The notes below the pieces were generated by a model. That model saw only the letters and a program-made list of their open reading frames with translations. It did no database searches and was not told the origin of the DNA. From Deltaproteobacteria bacterium RIFCSPHIGHO2_02_FULL_44_16 (lineage in GTDB: Bacteria; UBA10199; 2-02-FULL-44-16): 52,179 nt of DNA. This document shows positions 7,399-15,600 of this stretch, piece by piece (the first letter of the stretch is position 1; the number at the start of each line of letters is the position of its first letter). The position numbers and the translations under genes are program-made. The DNA is taken from positions 1-52,179 of the forward strand of contig MGRM01000012.1 in the NCBI GenBank assembly GCA_001798185.1. The letters run 5' to 3'.

Positions 7399-8304
7399 TT
7401 ATGCAAGAAGTCTAGTTATTAAAACTGAAGAGGCGGCTCCAATCACACCGCCGTTATTTCCGAGTTCTGATTTTTGAAGGACAAGTTGTTTTGCATTTTC
7501 TGCATAGGCTCTCGACACCATTTCCTTTTTTGCAGCATCAAAAAAATAATCCCAGCCCCCTAAAATACCGCCGGCGATAATGATGCGTGTTACTCCCAAA
7601 ACACTGATAAGCGAATGAATGCCCATGCCGAGATAACGTCCAAATTCTTCCCAGAGCTTGAGCGCCACTTTGTCTCCTTTTTCTGCAAGAAGAGCCATAT
7701 TTTCAGGTGTCAGATTTTTTTCTCCGGAGAGATGTCGAAAAGCATGGCTCGCCGCATACAGTTCCCAACAACCTCGACTCCCACAATGACAAGGAGGACC
7801 ATCGGGCTCAATCACCATATGTCCCACCTCGCCGGCAAAACCACGATCTCCACGAAAAAGTTTCCCCTCAAGCACCAGACCGCAACCGATGCCAGACCCA
7901 AGAGTAAGCATAATAAAATTGCGGCATGCTCTACCTGCACCAAAGCGCTGCTCTCCCAGAGCAAACATATTGGCATCGTTATCAAGAGTTATGGGACATT
8001 GAATTTTCTCTGACAAGAGTCGCTTGATCGGAATATCTCTCCACGTAGGAAAATGAGGAGATTGAAAGACAATCCCTTGTTCGGAATTCACAATGCCAGG
8101 AACGCCAATGCCAACACCTTCAAGGTCACTGCTTGTTTCAGCAAGAAGTACCTGCACTTCTGTAGTGATAAAATTGACAATCGATGAAACATCTTTGTGA
8201 ATCAAACTTTGTTTGCGTATCTTCTCGACAGTGCCATCTGAAGTCACCAAGCCTACAGATAATGTCGTTCCTCCAAGATCAATACCAATTGCTCTTTTCT
8301 TCAT
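7399..8304 (-). CDS. ROK-family sugar kinase (glucokinase-like)
   Basis: Cytoplasmic ATP-dependent hexokinase of the ROK family, 301 residues. It shows the phosphate-binding IGIDLGGTT at the N-terminus, the catalytic region PITLDNDANMFALGE, the substrate/zinc signature GHMVIEPDG with PPCHCGSRGCWE (H..CxCGxxGCxE), and the adenosine motif IIIAGGI. The start at 8304 (MKKRAIGID) is the family start. A longer open frame of 46 extra codons upstream runs through an inverted-repeat element and is not believed. The specific sugar cannot be read from sequence; glucose is the usual guess. Its downstream neighbour is a repeat facing the PhnD-like gene. Confidence 0.93.
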   Translation of the reverse strand: MKKRAIGIDLGGTTLSVGLVTSDGTVEKIRKQSLIHKDVSSIVNFITTEVQVLLAETSSDLEGVGIGVPGIVNSEQGIVFQSPHFPTWRDIPIKRLLSEKIQCPITLDNDANMFALGEQRFGAGRACRNFIMLTLGSGIGCGLVLEGKLFRGDRGFAGEVGHMVIEPDGPPCHCGSRGCWELYAASHAFRHLSGEKNLTPENMALLAEKGDKVALKLWEEFGRYLGMGIHSLISVLGVTRIIIAGGILGGWDYFFDAAKKEMVSRAYAENAKQLVLQKSELGNNGGVIGAASSVLITRLLA

Positions 8305-8314
8305 GCACTCTTTC

Positions 8315-8464
8315 TTGAAAACGGCCGTAGGAGGCGATTGTTGAGCGGCGTCTTCAGACGCTGGAAACGAAGCCTCAATACACAGCAGGCTGAAGCGCAG
8401 GCAAAAATCCGGCGTCTGAGGATTTTTGCCGTAGTGAGACAACGCCTCTGAGAGACGTTTTCAA
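8315..8464. repeat. Long inverted-repeat element 2 (about 150 bp, TTGAAAAC ends)
   Basis: The end TTGAAAACGGCCGTAGGAGG (8315-8334) pairs with CCTCTGAGAGACGTTTTCAA (8445-8464). Internal hairpins also occur: GCAAAAATCC/GGATTTTTGC and GCGTCTTCAGACGC. It fills the whole gap between the YIP1 gene stop (8467) and the ROK kinase start (8304), both on the minus strand, so it lies inside a possible transcript. It creates a false N-terminal extension of the kinase frame. Confidence 0.8.
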
Positions 8465-8466
8465 CA

Positions 8467-9123
8467 CTAACGTACAAATGTAAAACCAACAATAGCTACT
8501 ATCATTCCAATAACTCCAAGAAACAGACAACAGATCAGCATCGGTAAGAGAAAGACGGCCATGACGCTTTTCCCTGTGGTTGTTTCATGGACTTCTTTAA
8601 TCCCAATGATGTGCAAAACGGTCATCCAGATCCACGCAATAACACTTCCCCCTAAAGGAATAGCGCCGAACACAGAAGGGAGTGAAGAATAACAGACCAC
8701 GCGAAAGGTATCGATATAGGTTCGTTTCGCACCCCCCACAATCATCAGAAAAAGATGGATGAGTGCGGCGGTCACAAAAGGAGCGAGTGCCCCTGAAATG
8801 GGAATCGTAAGACTGTACACTTCCGTTGGAAAAGAAGGCAGAGCGATATCAAACCTTGAAGCAAATCGACTCATAAGTCCTAGACTTGAAATGTGAAATC
8901 CCAATTGCCATGCAATCGTCATGAACATCGCCAGAAAAGAAAGAATGAACGCATAGAGCCAAGGACGTAAAATCCCACGTCCTTCGCGAACATGTATAAA
9001 AAATGTGGTGGGATCTGTAAGAGAAGTTTTCACTACCATCCAAAAGGCATGAAACCAATCATTCGGCTTTTCTTCTTCCCACTCAAGATGCGGCATTATT
9101 GGAGAAGTCTCTCTTTCGTCCAT
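8467..9123 (-). CDS. YIP1-family membrane protein
   Basis: The 218-residue product has an acidic cytoplasmic N-terminus. A WMVVKTSLTDPTTFFIHVRE block follows, typical of bacterial YIP1-domain proteins just before the first membrane segment. About five hydrophobic helices come next, including GGAKRTYIDTFRVVCYSSLP in the conserved central loop. The function of bacterial YIP1 proteins is not established. It is divergent from prmA over 70 bp and lies upstream of the ROK kinase, separated by an inverted-repeat element. Confidence 0.8.
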   Translation of the reverse strand: MDERETSPIMPHLEWEEEKPNDWFHAFWMVVKTSLTDPTTFFIHVREGRGILRPWLYAFILSFLAMFMTIAWQLGFHISSLGLMSRFASRFDIALPSFPTEVYSLTIPISGALAPFVTAALIHLFLMIVGGAKRTYIDTFRVVCYSSLPSVFGAIPLGGSVIAWIWMTVLHIIGIKEVHETTTGKSVMAVFLLPMLICCLFLGVIGMIVAIVGFTFVR

Positions 9124-9156
9124 GATGAACTCCTTTCAGAAATCAAGCGAAGCTTG

Positions 9157-9184
9157 TTGCACCAAAAGAAGGGCGTATGATAAT
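9157..9184 (+). promoter_or_regulatory. Candidate promoter of prmA
   Basis: TTGCAC (9157-9162) and GATAAT (9179-9184) are spaced by 16 bases. The -10 box ends nine bases before the prmA ATG, and no Shine-Dalgarno is visible between them, so the mRNA may be leaderless or nearly so. The call is by eye. Confidence 0.4.
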
Positions 9185-9193
9185 TACTCCCAA

Positions 9194-10069
9194 ATGAAAA
9201 AGCAATCATGGTATACAGTGACGGCTGAAGTAGAACCGAATGCGGCTGAGTTCGCTTCACTTCTTTTTTTCGAACATGGGGCGTCGGGAATTTTGGAAGA
9301 AGAAAAAGAAAAGAAATGTTATCTCAAAGCCTCTTTTGACGGAACACGTTTTTCTCTCTCTGAGCTCCAGTCATTCCTTGAAACAAAATTAAAACTTATT
9401 TCTTGTGTCGAGGAATATTTTGATCCTCAACAAGAAGATTGGAAACAACATTTTCCTCCTCACGAAATCGTTCCCGGTATCGTCGTCATTCCTTCGTGGG
9501 AGAAGACGATCAAACTCGATCCTGGAATGGCATTTGGAACTGGGCTTCATGAGACAACGAAGTTGTGCGCTCAAGCGCTTTTTGATCTTTCGAAAAATGC
9601 TGGTTTAGAAAAGTTCGCAACCGGCGCAGTCCTGGATGTTGGGTGTGGAAGCGGAATCTTAACCTTGATTGCAAATCGTCTCGGATTTTCACCGTTAAGT
9701 GTCGTTGAAATTGATCCTGTTGCTTTAGAGATCGCACAACACAACTTTGAAAAGAATAATCTCAACAACGTTCATTCTTTTTCAGACTTGGGAAGCGTCG
9801 AAGGAACTTTTTCTGTCATTGTCGCAAATATTCTTTTAGTGACTTTATTGATGATGAAAGAAGAGCTTGTAAAATATTTGGCTCCTGGAGGCTCTCTGAT
9901 TCTTTCTGGCGTGACAAAAGATCAAGTCGATGAATTGAAAGCAGGATTTTTATCACTAAAAGTAATCAATGAAACTTTTAAAGGAGAGTGGGCTGCTCTT
10001 GTGTTTGCAAAGGAGCCAAAAGGTGTCGGGCATTTTTCTGGTCATGGGGTTAGACCAGAAAGTGCCTGA
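9194..10069 (+). CDS. prmA: Ribosomal protein L11 methyltransferase
   Basis: SAM-dependent lysine/N-terminal trimethylase of ribosomal protein L11, 291 residues. An N-terminal substrate-recognition domain is followed by the linker GMAFGTGLHETT (about 111-122), SAM motif I LDVGCGSGILTL (about 147-158), VVEIDPVALEIA, and VIVANILL at the NPPY-like position. The start is the ATG at 9194, which matches the family N-terminus (SWYTVTAEVEPNAAE). An upstream in-frame ATG would add 24 unlikely residues and overlap the divergent gene. The last roughly 17 codons, after FAKE, are read from a REP double-hairpin element, so the native C-terminus seems to have been replaced. rsmE follows. Confidence 0.95.
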   Translation: MKKQSWYTVTAEVEPNAAEFASLLFFEHGASGILEEEKEKKCYLKASFDGTRFSLSELQSFLETKLKLISCVEEYFDPQQEDWKQHFPPHEIVPGIVVIPSWEKTIKLDPGMAFGTGLHETTKLCAQALFDLSKNAGLEKFATGAVLDVGCGSGILTLIANRLGFSPLSVVEIDPVALEIAQHNFEKNNLNNVHSFSDLGSVEGTFSVIVANILLVTLLMMKEELVKYLAPGGSLILSGVTKDQVDELKAGFLSLKVINETFKGEWAALVFAKEPKGVGHFSGHGVRPESA

Positions 10070-10162
10070 CACTTCTTTTGGCGATGGTCTCGAATCAAAA
10101 GAAGTGCCAGACACTTTTTTGCACCAACATCGTGCCAAAAAGATGTCAGGCACCTTTTGATT
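10016..10162. repeat. Double-hairpin REP element, copy A
   Basis: Two tandem hairpins. The first, about 10016-10081, begins CCAAAAGGTGTCGGGCATTT and its inverted arm ends CACTTCTTTTGG. The second, about 10093-10162, begins AATCAAAAGAAGTGCCAGAC and ends AGGCACCTTTTGATT. The GTGCCAGACAC and GTGTCAGGCAC cores are the signature of REPs mobilised by RAYT (TnpA-REP) proteins. The second hairpin is nearly identical to one at 33358-33423. The element overlaps the last codons of prmA and ends 50 bp before rsmE. Confidence 0.88.
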
Positions 10163-10211
10163 CGCATAACAGCAAATGTTTTGAAATTGTTTCTGCACTG
10201 AAAGGTTCAAT

Positions 10212-10949
10212 ATGCCGCAATTTTTTATCGAAAAAGATGTTGTTGTCGGCGAAAACATTCATCTCGAAGGGCCTGATGCAAAACATATTGCTTCTGTTTT
10301 ACGCCTTCATGAAGGAGAAAAGCTTCTCCTTTCATCAGGGAATGGTCGTTCCTATATGTCTGAATTGATCAACGTTACACCGCGTCATATTGAAGCTAAA
10401 ATTCTTTTTGAACGACCTTATCGTGACAAGCAAAAAAGCCCAACATTAGCGCAAGCCATTATTCAATATGAGAAAACCGAATGGATTTTTCAAAAAGCAG
10501 TTGAGTTGGGAGTCCCTACCATTCTTCCTTTTAGCTCCTCTCGCTCGGTGAGTCGTATGGTCGAAGGAATTCAAGAAAAAAAATTACAACGCTGGAATCA
10601 CATTGCCCGAGAAGCTGCAAAACAATCTGGGCTCCCCTTTCTTCCGAGCATTGAAGCGCCACTTTCCTTTGATCAACTTCTGAAAAAATTTTCTTCCTTT
10701 CACACCATTCTCTTTTTTTGGGAGGGAGAAGAAAAAAACGATTTTTCTTCTCTTGCATTACATCAATTCAAGCACCCTGTTTTGATGGTCATTGGTCCCG
10801 AGGGAGGATTTTCATCTGAAGAAGCACGCCGTGCACGTGATGCTGGCGCAACTTCCTTAAGCCTTGGTCCCCAAATCTTACGCGTCGAAACCGCCGCCAT
10901 CACTGCTCTTTCTGTTTGCCAATATACACTTGGAAATCTTTCACTCTAA
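10212..10949 (+). CDS. rsmE: 16S rRNA (uracil-1498-N3)-methyltransferase RsmE
   Basis: SPOUT-class enzyme that methylates U1498 of 16S rRNA, 245 residues. An N-terminal PUA-like part (MPQFFIEKDVV, then DAKHIASVLRLHEGEKL) precedes the knotted SAM-binding domain, with VELGVPTILPFSSSRSV, VIGPEGGFSSEEARRARDAG and LGPQILRVETAAITALS. AAAGG sits six bases before the ATG. It follows prmA with a REP double hairpin between them; prmA-rsmE is a common bacterial pair. It ends 15 bp from the convergent coiled-coil gene. Confidence 0.96.
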   Translation: MPQFFIEKDVVVGENIHLEGPDAKHIASVLRLHEGEKLLLSSGNGRSYMSELINVTPRHIEAKILFERPYRDKQKSPTLAQAIIQYEKTEWIFQKAVELGVPTILPFSSSRSVSRMVEGIQEKKLQRWNHIAREAAKQSGLPFLPSIEAPLSFDQLLKKFSSFHTILFFWEGEEKNDFSSLALHQFKHPVLMVIGPEGGFSSEEARRARDAGATSLSLGPQILRVETAAITALSVCQYTLGNLSL

Positions 10950-10964
10950 TCATTGGGACTGGAT

Positions 10965-11570
10965 TTATGGTTTGGAAACCGCGGCTTTCAAAAAAATAAT
11001 ATCTTCATCGTGTTGATCAAGTTTTTCGATAAGAGGATCAAGCTTTGTTGATACTTCTCTAATGTCTTTTTTTAATTCATTTTTCAGAGCCTGCATATCT
11101 CCTTTTAAATCATCTTTGAGGGTTCGTATATCTGTCTGAACCCCCTCTCGCAGAATTTGTATATCCTTTTTAACTTCATTTCGAAGAGACTGCATATCTG
11201 TTTTCAACTCTGTTCTGAGATCACCCATGTCGATTTTCAAGTTTCCAATGTCTGTTTTGAATTCATTTTTCAAGTTGCTGATATCTGTTTTAAGTTCGTC
11301 CTTGGTTGCTCGAAGTGCTTGATGTGTAAATGCGATTTCCTTTTTTAATTCAACATAGTTCGATTTCAATTCTACATAATGTGATTCCGTCTTTTGCTCT
11401 AAACTCTCAAGTTTCTGCTCGACACGATCCTGTCGCACATTTAATACTGACAGTCCTTCAGCAACAGCGCGAAATTCGCCTTTCAAATCTTCAATCAGAA
11501 TCGACGTAAATCTTTGTTCTTCAACAAGTGATGGTGTGTCAGTCTGTTTTGATTTTGTTTTCTTTGACAT
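10965..11570 (-). CDS. Hendecad-repeat coiled-coil protein of unknown function
   Basis: The 201-residue soluble product is almost entirely coiled coil. After a basic, disordered N-terminus the central half consists of 11-residue repeats of the form xELKTDIxxLK: DELKTDISNLK, NEFKTDIGNLK, a 7-residue step, TELKTDMQSLR, NEVKKDIQILR, EGVQTDIRTLK, DDLKGDMQALK, NELKKDIREVS. The C-terminus (LDPLIEKLDQHDEDIIFLK) resembles small bacterial DUF-type coiled coils. There is no signal peptide or enzyme motif. The start at 11570 (MSKKTKSK) is chosen as the compact version; another ATG lies 11 codons upstream. Function unknown. Confidence 0.75.
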   Translation of the reverse strand: MSKKTKSKQTDTPSLVEEQRFTSILIEDLKGEFRAVAEGLSVLNVRQDRVEQKLESLEQKTESHYVELKSNYVELKKEIAFTHQALRATKDELKTDISNLKNEFKTDIGNLKIDMGDLRTELKTDMQSLRNEVKKDIQILREGVQTDIRTLKDDLKGDMQALKNELKKDIREVSTKLDPLIEKLDQHDEDIIFLKAAVSKP

Positions 11571-11707
11571 GCTGATGTTCTTTCTGGCGCAGCGTTCTTT
11601 CAACTAGCAAGGAATCGAAAAAAAATGCAAGAAGCTTCGAAGAGATCACGTCTTCACCCCCGCGCGAGTGAATAGACATTCAAAAAAACCTATGATAAAG
11701 GCTCTTT

Positions 11708-13225
11708 ATGGCTGAGGAATTTGATCGCACAGATCTTCTCGATATCGATGAAGGAACTCCGACATCGTTCGAAGAAGCGCCACCCAAACGCGAAATAAAA
11801 TCGACACCAAGACCACGACCTCAGTCCATCGCTCCCTTAAAAGATCGCTTTGTCGCTGCTTTTATCGATGGCTATCTTTTCCTTCTTTTCTATTTTATTT
11901 TGGGAGCTCTTTATCGAGGCATTGCTATGGGAACTGCGTTTGGTCCCATTCCGGTGTGGGGTTTTCATGGCATCTTACTTCACTCTCTTTTCTTGCTGTT
12001 GACTCTTCTGGGCTATGTTCTTTTTGAAGGTGTTCTTTTGACCACGCCGGGAAAATGGCTCTGTCGGTTGCGCGTTCAACATCTGAGCGGAGGAGTTCCG
12101 CCATTTCGAGCAATTTTTCTTCGAAATCTTTTACGTCCGCTCGATCTTCTTCTCATCCCTCTTTTTTTTGGGGTTGTCCTTCTTGAAAAAATGTCGTGGC
12201 ATCAACGCTTCGGTGATCTCGCTGCACAAACAGTGGTCATCCAACTTGCCCAAGATCCAAGAGTTCTCGTGCAACATCCTCACTCTGCGTCAGCGTCTGG
12301 AAGAACTGGAGCCTTTCTTTTTGATTTTCTTCTCTTTGGCGCTTTTGCTTTTGGCTACAGTCTCCTTCTCAGTCCCGAAGCTCCCCTGACAAGTCAGTTT
12401 CTTCTCTTGCTCGGACCTCTTCTCGCGCTTCTTTTTTTCATGCTTCCGTTGTGGCTTTCACATAGTTCTCCGGGAAAATGGCTTTTTGGATATATCGTCA
12501 CGCATGAAGATGGAAGTCGCATAAACCTGGCAAGCGCTTTCACGCGCACGCTCTATCTCCTCATCGACTTTAATCCCTTTGGTCTTCTGTGTCTGCTGAT
12601 CTCCCCTCGTCACCAACGCTTTGGGGATACAGCAGCATCCACGATGATTGTGGTTGATAAAAGAAAACTCCGTGGTCTTATTGGCCTTGTAGTCATGCTG
12701 GTGCTCTCTGGGGTGATTGTTTTGACCGGCCAAGAAAATCGAGACAATTTTTTAAGTCCGAGTTTTCGTATCAACTTTCTTCCTTCCCTTGATCTGACCA
12801 AAGAACAGGGCATTCAACGTCAACGACAAAACCAATCCTTAAGCGTTATGCGCATTCAAAATGTCCGCTTTTATGAAGGCTCGCCTCATTCGCCTCAGCG
12901 CACGTCGGCAAATTTTTATCCAGGCGAAATCATTTATCTTGTCTTTGAAGTGGACGGATATGCGCTTGAAGAAAATCAAGTCTGGCTCAAGGAAGATGTC
13001 ACCATTCGTTATCCAGATGCTTCAGTTGCTCTTAAACTCGAGGAGATTATCGATTTTCACAAACCGATTGAAAAAGCAGAGCCGATTGAATTTTCAAATA
13101 AACTCGTGCTTCCAAAAACGGCGCCGCCGGGAAGATATACCGTGACGATTGCGATTCGTGACGTGCTTTCAAAACGAAAACTCACGCAACAGCGATTTTT
13201 TTATGTCATTGTGTTGAATGAGTAA
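11708..13225 (+). CDS. Double RDD-domain membrane protein with C-terminal extracytoplasmic domain
   Basis: 505 residues. A proline-rich acidic cytoplasmic N-terminus (1-45) precedes the first RDD domain (about 46-180: LKDRFVAAFIDGYLFLLFYF, TTPGKWLCRLRV, HQRFGDLAAQTVV). A second RDD-like domain follows (about 200-325: RTGAFLFDFLLF, SSPGKWLFGYIV, HQRFGDTAASTMIVVDK). A further membrane helix (about 330-347) leads to a beta-rich domain ending LPKTAPPGRYTVTIAIRDVL, like Ig/macroglobulin folds. RDD proteins are poorly characterised; some act in ion or osmolyte handling. Stand-alone start with weak AAAGG six bases upstream. Its 3' end overlaps the convergent mrdA by 20 bp. Confidence 0.85.
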   Translation: MAEEFDRTDLLDIDEGTPTSFEEAPPKREIKSTPRPRPQSIAPLKDRFVAAFIDGYLFLLFYFILGALYRGIAMGTAFGPIPVWGFHGILLHSLFLLLTLLGYVLFEGVLLTTPGKWLCRLRVQHLSGGVPPFRAIFLRNLLRPLDLLLIPLFFGVVLLEKMSWHQRFGDLAAQTVVIQLAQDPRVLVQHPHSASASGRTGAFLFDFLLFGAFAFGYSLLLSPEAPLTSQFLLLLGPLLALLFFMLPLWLSHSSPGKWLFGYIVTHEDGSRINLASAFTRTLYLLIDFNPFGLLCLLISPRHQRFGDTAASTMIVVDKRKLRGLIGLVVMLVLSGVIVLTGQENRDNFLSPSFRINFLPSLDLTKEQGIQRQRQNQSLSVMRIQNVRFYEGSPHSPQRTSANFYPGEIIYLVFEVDGYALEENQVWLKEDVTIRYPDASVALKLEEIIDFHKPIEKAEPIEFSNKLVLPKTAPPGRYTVTIAIRDVLSKRKLTQQRFFYVIVLNE

Positions 13226-15077
13226 TGTCAGCGTAACGTTGCATGAGCTCACCCGCAATAGGTGCAGCAGCGCTTGATCCAAAACCGCCATGTTCCACAA
13301 TCACCGCAATAGCGACTTCCGGCTTTTCAGTGGGAGAAAATCCGACAAACCAAGCATGATCACGGCAACTCTCACCTTTACATGACCCCGCCGCTTCAAG
13401 CCGGATAACTTGTGCTGTTCCCGTTTTCCCTCCCATACTTGCTTTGTGCGAGCGAAGACGTCCGGCGGTGCCACCAACTTCCTCAACAACTCCCACTAAG
13501 GCATCACGTATCTCCTTTAAAATTTCCGGAGAAAGATCGAGTTTTTTGACCTCATTCTTTTCGCTTTCAAAAGATTCTTCTCGACCATCAGGATAATGCA
13601 CTGAGAGAAGAAGATGAGGAGAAACTATTTTCCCTCCATTCACAACGCGAGCCATCATCATAGCGCTTTGGAGCGGAGTCACGAGATCATACCCTTGGCC
13701 GACCGCAATTGAGAGCGTTTCCCCTTCCTGCCAGGGAACGCCGATGCGTTCTTCTTTCCATGCTGCTGTCGGAATAAGTCCACTTCGTTCATCGGAAATT
13801 TCAATGCCGGTAGGAGTTCCATATCCTAAAAGTTTTGCAAATTTTGCAATACGATCCACTCCAAGTCGAAGTCCTACGCGATAATAATAGACATCACACG
13901 ATTGAACGAGAGAACGATGAAGATTCACCGCGCCGTGTCCTGATCGATGCCAACAATGATAATCTCTTCCTCCAAAACGAAATGCGCCAGGACAAAAAAT
14001 TGTCTCCTCAGATTTTATAACTTCTTCACTTCGAGCAGCGAGCGCGGTCACAATCTTATACGTCGATGCCGGAGGATAAGCGCCCTGAATGGGACGATTG
14101 AGAAGCGGCTTTGAAGGATCAAAAGAGAGCTCTTGCCAATAACGACTCCCTTCACGACTTGCTAATGTATTGAGATCGTACGAAGGAGAACTATAGAGCA
14201 AAAGGACTTCCCCTGTCTCCACCTTCACCATCACCGCCGCGCCACGACGACCCGCAAATGAGCTTGCAGCAAGACCTTGAAGGTCGCGATCCACCGTCAA
14301 GCGTATATTGGCGCCGGGAAGAGCTGTTCGATGTTCAAGCTGTTGCGCAATACCGGCATAATCGACCTCTCGACCAATCGCGTTCACGACACGTTGTTCA
14401 TATCCATCCTGTCCGCGAAGAAAAAGATCCCATGTCTCTTCCACACCGCGCATGCCAACGTTATCTCCTTTGACATATCGTCCTGGATATTTTTTTTCAT
14501 ATGCTTCAAGACGCTTTTGATCAATTTCTCGCACGTATCCTAAAAGATGAGAGGCCGCAAAACCGTATGGATACAAACGTTCATAACGCATCTGAACTTC
14601 GACACCGCGCAAATCAAAGAGATGTCGTTCATCATACCAAGGCTCATGTCGCGCTCTGATCATCGAGACTTCTTCGCGCGTGACATCTTGCTTCATCGTT
14701 AAAGATTGATAACGTGGTTGATTCAATCTTTTTGTCCAAATCGTTTCTACTTCATGCAGAGGAAGATTCAGAAGCGAGGCAAGACTTTGTAATGTTTTTT
14801 TGGGATTCAACACATATTGCGGAATCACCACAACATCAAAAACAGGTCGATTCTCGACTAAAACATTTCCTCGTCGATCAAAAATAACGCCGCGCGGAGT
14901 TTCAATGGTCATTTCTTTAATACTGTTTTCAGTCGAAAAGAGACGATAAAATTCACCCCGAAGAACTTGAAGATAATAAAGTCGCGCAAGCACCAGAAGA
15001 AAAAAGAGAGCAATCACGCCGATGACATACGGAAAACGATGTTCAATATCTTGAGTATATTCGTGCGCCAGTTGCAT
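13206..15077 (-). CDS. mrdA: Penicillin-binding protein 2 (peptidoglycan transpeptidase)
   Basis: Class B PBP for rod-shaped wall elongation, anchored in the inner membrane with a periplasmic catalytic domain; 623 residues. One N-terminal helix (about 17-36) is followed by the dimerisation domain with ETPRGVIFDRRGNVLVENRP. The transpeptidase has the catalytic STYK at 338-341 (Ser338), SCD at 393-395 and KTG at 551-553. A CPGAFRFGGRDYHCWH segment (362-377) resembles the metal-binding loop of PBP2. It is the last gene of mreB-mreC-mreD-mrdA, one base after mreD; rodA is not in the window. Its stop lies inside the end of the convergent double-RDD gene. Confidence 0.97.
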   Translation of the reverse strand: MQLAHEYTQDIEHRFPYVIGVIALFFLLVLARLYYLQVLRGEFYRLFSTENSIKEMTIETPRGVIFDRRGNVLVENRPVFDVVVIPQYVLNPKKTLQSLASLLNLPLHEVETIWTKRLNQPRYQSLTMKQDVTREEVSMIRARHEPWYDERHLFDLRGVEVQMRYERLYPYGFAASHLLGYVREIDQKRLEAYEKKYPGRYVKGDNVGMRGVEETWDLFLRGQDGYEQRVVNAIGREVDYAGIAQQLEHRTALPGANIRLTVDRDLQGLAASSFAGRRGAAVMVKVETGEVLLLYSSPSYDLNTLASREGSRYWQELSFDPSKPLLNRPIQGAYPPASTYKIVTALAARSEEVIKSEETIFCPGAFRFGGRDYHCWHRSGHGAVNLHRSLVQSCDVYYYRVGLRLGVDRIAKFAKLLGYGTPTGIEISDERSGLIPTAAWKEERIGVPWQEGETLSIAVGQGYDLVTPLQSAMMMARVVNGGKIVSPHLLLSVHYPDGREESFESEKNEVKKLDLSPEILKEIRDALVGVVEEVGGTAGRLRSHKASMGGKTGTAQVIRLEAAGSCKGESCRDHAWFVGFSPTEKPEVAIAVIVEHGGFGSSAAAPIAGELMQRYADITHSTQ

Positions 15078-15078
15078 G

Positions 15079-15600
15079 TTATTTCATCACCAATGCGCGC
15101 GATCTCCGCAGTTTCTCTAAACTGAGCTTTCCATACCATTTCAGAAACGGAATAAAGAAAAGCGCAAGCAGAGCATCGCAAAGTGCCTGAGGGAGAGCCC
15201 CTGCAAGCCACGCCGTAAAGACAGAAACTTTATGCGTCCACAACAAAAGGAGAAAACCGGAAATACATTTATCGCCAAAACTCATAAGAGCTGCCCAAAA
15301 AAATCTTCCAATGCCTGCATGAAATGAAATTTGAGAAATGATGGCGCGCATGGCTGCATAAAGAGCGCTATACGAAAGAATACTCATTCCAAAAGGAGCG
15401 ACAGAGACAGCATCGGTCAGTGCTCCTAACAAAATGACGATCGGGAGCGCATATTTCGTCGGTTCTGTAAACGCCAAGGTAATGATCGCCATCAGCATGA
15501 AATCAAAACGGACTGACGGATATGGAAAAGAAGCAAAAAAAGTTCCTTGCAATGCAAGGGCAACAATACCGTAGAAAAGATAGAGCAAAAAAAATCTCAC
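15079..15600 (-). CDS. mreD: Rod-shape-determining protein MreD
   Basis: Integral membrane component of the elongasome, 173 residues with about five hydrophobic helices. Family-typical patches are SVRFDFMLMAIITLAF near the N-terminus, LLGALTDAVSVAPFGMSIL (the conserved G.l.D..s..pfG pattern) and a basic C-terminus. Its start overlaps the mreC stop by 4 nt and it ends one base before mrdA, so the operon is translationally tight. Confidence 0.92.
   Translation of the reverse strand: MRFFLLYLFYGIVALALQGTFFASFPYPSVRFDFMLMAIITLAFTEPTKYALPIVILLGALTDAVSVAPFGMSILSYSALYAAMRAIISQISFHAGIGRFFWAALMSFGDKCISGFLLLLWTHKVSVFTAWLAGALPQALCDALLALFFIPFLKWYGKLSLEKLRRSRALVMK

Noticed and set aside
8305-8442. 46-codon N-terminal extension of the ROK kinase
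   Set aside because: It reads through inverted-repeat element 2; the family start is at 8304.
9956-10258. 100-codon minus-strand open frame over the REP double hairpin
   Set aside because: The repeated motifs in the translation (KVSGTSFDSRPSPKEVSGTF-like) are only the palindromes of the REP read in frame.
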